Origin: an archaeon MnTg01
GTDB taxonomy: Archaea > Thermoproteota > Nitrososphaeria > Nitrososphaerales > Nitrosopumilaceae
NCBI GenBank assembly: GCA_008974855.1
Contig: BFAR01000159.1
Location: 1-7,671, forward strand
Length of the DNA: 7,671 bases
Reading direction: 5' to 3'
The stretch's first letter is position 1; each line of letters begins with the position of its first letter. Under the pieces are notes generated by a model. It ran no database searches. It had not been told where the DNA came from and saw nothing but the letters and a program-made list of their open reading frames with translations. This document shows, piece by piece, positions 5,582 through 7,671 of the stretch. A program made the position numbers and the translations under genes.

Positions 5582-6085
5582 GTGAAAAAAGAATTCATGA
5601 ATCTATTAAATCAAGCTTATGATTTGAATGAAAATGGAGAGCATGAGGAGGCTCTTTTGTGTTATGAAAAAATTTTAGATAAAGATCCAGAAAATATGCG
5701 CGCCTTAATTGACAAGGGAGTTACATTCCAAAATCTTGGAGATTTCAAAAAGTCAATTATTTTTTATGATCAGGCGCTGAAAATTAATCCAAATAATCTT
5801 GATGCTTTACTTAACAAAGGCTCTGCACTACATTCTCAAGGAAAATTTCAAGATGCAATTGTTTTGTATGATAAGGTTTTAGAACTTGATACCAAATATG
5901 CTATTGCACTTGCTTACAAAGGATTATCATTAGGTGAGCTTGATAAAATCAATGATGCCTTGGAATACTTTAAAAAAGCATTAGAAATCGACAGTGATTA
6001 TGATCTTGCAAACTTGAGTAAACAAATGGCTCAGGAAATTCTAAAATCAAAACTTAAGGGATTGCAGCATTCTAAAACACTGTAA
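5582..6085 (+). CDS. TPR-repeat protein (four repeats)
   Basis: This 167-residue protein is a run of four 34-residue TPR units at about residues 4-37, 38-71, 72-105 and 106-139, followed by a helical tail (about 140-160) that can act as a solvating cap. Each unit shows the usual pattern of small and large residues, for example NGEHEEALLCYEKIL, LGDFKKSIIFYDQAL, QGKFQDAIVLYDKVL and LDKINDALEYFKKAL, with N/D-P or similar turns between units. There is no signal peptide or membrane helix, so it should be a cytoplasmic protein-binding scaffold; the partner is unknown. The start is GTG at 5582 or ATG at 5597, which differ by five residues. It follows another TPR gene on the same strand and overlaps the 3' end of the opposing zinc-finger gene by 14 nt. 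Confidence 0.88.
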   Translation: MKKEFMNLLNQAYDLNENGEHEEALLCYEKILDKDPENMRALIDKGVTFQNLGDFKKSIIFYDQALKINPNNLDALLNKGSALHSQGKFQDAIVLYDKVLELDTKYAIALAYKGLSLGELDKINDALEYFKKALEIDSDYDLANLSKQMAQEILKSKLKGLQHSKTL

Positions 6086-6245
6086 CGTCTCCAGGCGCAG
6101 GTTCTCTTTTAACCTGTTCATCATGAAATTCAAAATAATCTTTATGGACAGACTGTTGGTGGTCTTGAAGTTTTTCCATATTTTCAAATCCCTGATGGCA
6201 TAGGAAACATTTTGGTTTGTCCTCATCGACGAACGGAAGTACCAT
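6072..6245 (-). CDS. Small single C2H2 zinc-finger protein (57 residues)
   Basis: The minus-strand frame from ATG 6245 to TAG 6072-6074 encodes 57 residues. It contains one textbook C2H2 finger: C13-x2-C16-x12-H29-x4-H34, with the core residues F20 in HQGFENM and L26 in MEKLQDH at the expected hydrophobic positions. The rest is charged (MVLPFVDEDKPK before the finger, and an acidic/basic tail ending PAPGDVTVF). Archaea carry many such short one-finger proteins, some acting in transcription or in RNA or protein binding; the role of this one is unknown. An in-frame TAA lies a short way upstream and no other start is available, so ATG 6245 is firm if the gene is real. It overlaps the convergent TPR gene by 14 nt at the stop codons and is divergent from the MqnE-like gene across 78 nt. 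The exact finger spacing argues strongly against a chance frame. Confidence 0.82.
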   Translation of the reverse strand: MVLPFVDEDKPKCFLCHQGFENMEKLQDHQQSVHKDYFEFHDEQVKREPAPGDVTVF

Positions 6246-6290
6246 ACTTGTATAATCACTCTCAGTTACTTATCTCTTGAGATTTTGTCA

Positions 6291-6300
6291 AATTATATAT
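6291..6300 (+). promoter_or_regulatory. TATA-like box for the MqnE-like gene
   Basis: AATTATATAT is centred about 28 nt before the ATG at 6324 and predicts a leaderless mRNA. It also argues against the out-of-frame ATG at 6311, whose short frame ends after 16 codons. Confidence 0.55.
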
Positions 6301-6323
6301 TTGTAGAAAAATGGATTTAGAAT

Positions 6324-7421
6324 ATGTTGGAACAACTAGTGGGAGACTCAAAAGCCCTTGAACGTGCAATTGCTGGTGATGAATTATCTTTTAAAGATGG
6401 AATGGATTTGATGAATTTAGAAAATTTCCATATGTTAGGTGCTGTTGCGGACGTTTCAAGGGAAAAACTTGTTGGAGACACAGTTACATTTGCTGCATCT
6501 TATTACATGAATTACACTAACGTTTGTGCTGCAAGCTGTCAGATGTGTGCTTTTTATAGGAAAGGTGATGAAGATGATGCATATACACTCACTCCAGAAC
6601 AAATTGAAAAAAGAGTTTCTACTGCAAAAGATTTGGGTGCAACTGAGGTACATATTGTAGGTGGATTTCATCCAACACTCCAACTTGATTATTATGAAAA
6701 CATGATGAAAATAATTAAAAAAAATCATCCGGAGCTAAACATCAAAGCGTTTACTGCGGCAGAAATTTTCTATTTATCTAAACTCACTAAAAACTCTATC
6801 AAAGAAATACTGTCAAGATTAAAAGACGCTGGCCTTGATTCTATGCCAGGCGGTGGAGCAGAACTTTTTCATCCGGATATTAGAAATAAAATAGTTAGAG
6901 GAAAATGTACTGGCCAAGAATGGTTAGATACAATTGAGCAGGCACACAATTTAGGAATTAAAAGTAATGTGACAATGCTTTATGGTCACATTGAAAAACC
7001 TGAACATGTAATTGATCATTTACTTAAAATTCGAGAATTACAAAAAAAGACTGGGGGATTTATTACTTTTATTCCATTAAAATTTAGTTTAGATAATACT
7101 GATCTTGAAAAAGAGCATCTAGTAACTAATGAGAGCTCCTCTGTATATGATCTAAAAGTTATAGCGATATCTAGACTAATGCTTGCAAATGTTCTCAATA
7201 ATATTTCAGTATATTGGGTTGCATATGGTAAAAAATTGGCACAAGTTGCTTTATCTTATGGTGGTAATGATTTAGTTGGAACTGCTTTTTCTGAAGAAAT
7301 TTATCGTGCTGCAGGTAAAGCAACAGATTCATCAGTACTAGAACTTGCAAACTTGGTAAAAGAAATAGGGCGTAAACCAGTACAACGTGATACTTTTTTT
7401 AACACAGTTAACACGTTTTAA
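6324..7421 (+). CDS. mqnE: Radical-SAM enzyme, aminofutalosine synthase (MqnE) type
   Basis: The 365 residues have the length of the MqnE/MqnC/CofH group. The [4Fe-4S] cluster motif is C68-x3-C72-x2-C75 in TNVCAASCQMCAFYRK. Motifs I associate with MqnE rather than CofH or MqnC are GATEVHIVGGFHP (105-117), KAFTAAEI (141-148), AGLDSMPGGGAELF (169-182) and SNVTMLYGHIE (214-224), and the end GRKPVQRDT. CofH usually has GTAAE in place of GGGAE. MqnE joins 3-[(1-carboxyvinyl)oxy]benzoate to the adenosyl radical of SAM, giving 6-amino-6-deoxyfutalosine, the second step of the futalosine route to menaquinone. MqnA, MqnC and MqnD are not in the window. The start at 6324 is supported by a TATA-like box. 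It is a single-gene unit, divergent from the zinc-finger gene and convergent with the small membrane protein 6 nt away. The main alternative is a paralogue such as CofH (F420 synthesis). Confidence 0.82.
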   Translation: MLEQLVGDSKALERAIAGDELSFKDGMDLMNLENFHMLGAVADVSREKLVGDTVTFAASYYMNYTNVCAASCQMCAFYRKGDEDDAYTLTPEQIEKRVSTAKDLGATEVHIVGGFHPTLQLDYYENMMKIIKKNHPELNIKAFTAAEIFYLSKLTKNSIKEILSRLKDAGLDSMPGGGAELFHPDIRNKIVRGKCTGQEWLDTIEQAHNLGIKSNVTMLYGHIEKPEHVIDHLLKIRELQKKTGGFITFIPLKFSLDNTDLEKEHLVTNESSSVYDLKVIAISRLMLANVLNNISVYWVAYGKKLAQVALSYGGNDLVGTAFSEEIYRAAGKATDSSVLELANLVKEIGRKPVQRDTFFNTVNTF

Positions 7422-7427
7422 ATCAGT

Positions 7428-7667
7428 TTAGATTTCTGGTTTTTTCTCAACTTTTTTTGGTCCTGCCTTCCTTTTTCTGCGTGCACCAAAACTAATTAGC
7501 ACTAACATAAAGCCAATTCCAATTAAAATTCCAGCCAATGTATTAGAATCTTGATTTTCTTGTTGTTTGATTAAAAGATCGAGAGTTTCTTCATCGGTCA
7601 TACCTGTAGTTCCGATAGGAGTTATGGAGCTTAGATATAGCGAAAAAGAAATTCCTACAGCTACCAT
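7428..7667 (-). CDS. Small membrane protein with two hydrophobic segments, 5' end near or beyond the window edge
   Basis: From the ATG at 7667 there are 79 residues: a hydrophobic N-terminal segment (VAVGISFSLYL, about 2-17), a hydrophilic acidic and glutamine-rich middle (about 18-41, TDEETLDLLIKQQENQDS), a clear transmembrane helix (TLAGILIGIGFMLVLISFG, 43-61), and a strongly basic cytoplasmic tail (RRKRKAGPKKVEKK). The middle would be outside and the tail inside. The first segment is short for a membrane helix or signal peptide, and the frame stays open for the few bases before the ATG, so the true start may lie outside the window. I do not recognise the family and see no motif. It converges on the MqnE-like gene with 6 nt between the stop codons. 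Confidence 0.7.
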   Translation of the reverse strand: MVAVGISFSLYLSSITPIGTTGMTDEETLDLLIKQQENQDSNTLAGILIGIGFMLVLISFGARRKRKAGPKKVEKKPEI

Positions 7668-7671
7668 GATG

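Noticed and set aside
6047..6259. 70-residue minus-strand frame between the TPR and MqnE-like genes
   Set aside because: The same DNA in another minus-strand phase encodes a canonical C2H2 finger; this frame has no recognisable features.
6311..6361. Upstream ATG at 6311 as the start of a leader peptide or of the MqnE-like gene
   Set aside because: It is out of frame with the enzyme and stops after 16 codons, and the TATA box fits the ATG at 6324.
6456..6728. 90-residue minus-strand frame inside the MqnE-like gene
   Set aside because: It is antisense to the cluster-binding region of the radical-SAM protein, and its cysteine and phenylalanine richness follows from the opposite-strand codons.
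7016..7198. 60-residue minus-strand frame inside the MqnE-like gene
   Set aside because: It is a shadow of a conserved coding region with no motif.
6324..7421. Annotation of the radical-SAM gene as CofH of the F420 pathway
   Set aside because: CofH typically carries GTAAE in the motif where this protein has GGGAE, and several other stretches match MqnE better; kept only as an alternative.

Overview
The window looks like chromosome of a low-GC archaeon, most likely a marine ammonia-oxidising thaumarchaeon (Nitrosopumilus-like). This is inferred from the AT-rich DNA, from compact, mostly single-gene transcription units in alternating orientation, from TATA-like boxes about 25-32 nt upstream of start codons with almost no leader and no clear Shine-Dalgarno sequence, and from the gene repertoire. 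There are no RNA genes, mobile elements or CRISPR arrays, and no gene-free stretch over about 110 bases.

Layout. At 3-296 (+) lies the 3' end of a membrane protein resembling the C-terminus of Nramp metal transporters. At 339-1610 (+) is a LarA-family nickel-pincer racemase/epimerase homologue with the full catalytic His/Lys set. It converges on 1631-2959 (-), an HD-domain metal-dependent phosphohydrolase with a C-terminal extension that looks like a GNAT acyltransferase fold. At 3033-3677 (-) is an unrecognised five-helix membrane protein, divergent from 3780-4184 (+), an unrecognised soluble protein that appears to start at a leaderless TTG. Next come 4193-4753 (-), a membrane-anchored J-domain protein, and 4815-5204 (-), a stand-alone CheY-like receiver. 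The receiver gene is divergent from two tandem TPR genes (5281-5508 and 5582-6085, +). At 6072-6245 (-) is a 57-residue single C2H2 zinc-finger protein, overlapping the end of the second TPR gene. It is divergent from 6324-7421 (+), a radical-SAM enzyme of the MqnE (aminofutalosine synthase) type. The window closes with 7428-7667 (-), a small two-helix membrane protein that may run past the edge.

How the genes may work together. There is no obvious multi-gene operon. Two metabolic genes stand out. The LarA homologue needs a nickel-pincer cofactor made by LarB/LarC/LarE, which are not here. MqnE points to the futalosine route to menaquinone, whose other enzymes are also not here. The receiver, TPR proteins, J-domain protein and zinc finger form a loose cluster of signalling or protein-interaction genes. 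Three short inverted repeats lie at promoters (3686-3707, 5243-5259, 5533-5549) and are candidate operators. I see no convincing wholly new system. The most worthwhile leads are the HD plus GNAT-like fusion, the LarA homologue with an altered substrate-contact residue, the overlooked zinc-finger gene, and the perfect palindrome between the receiver and TPR genes.
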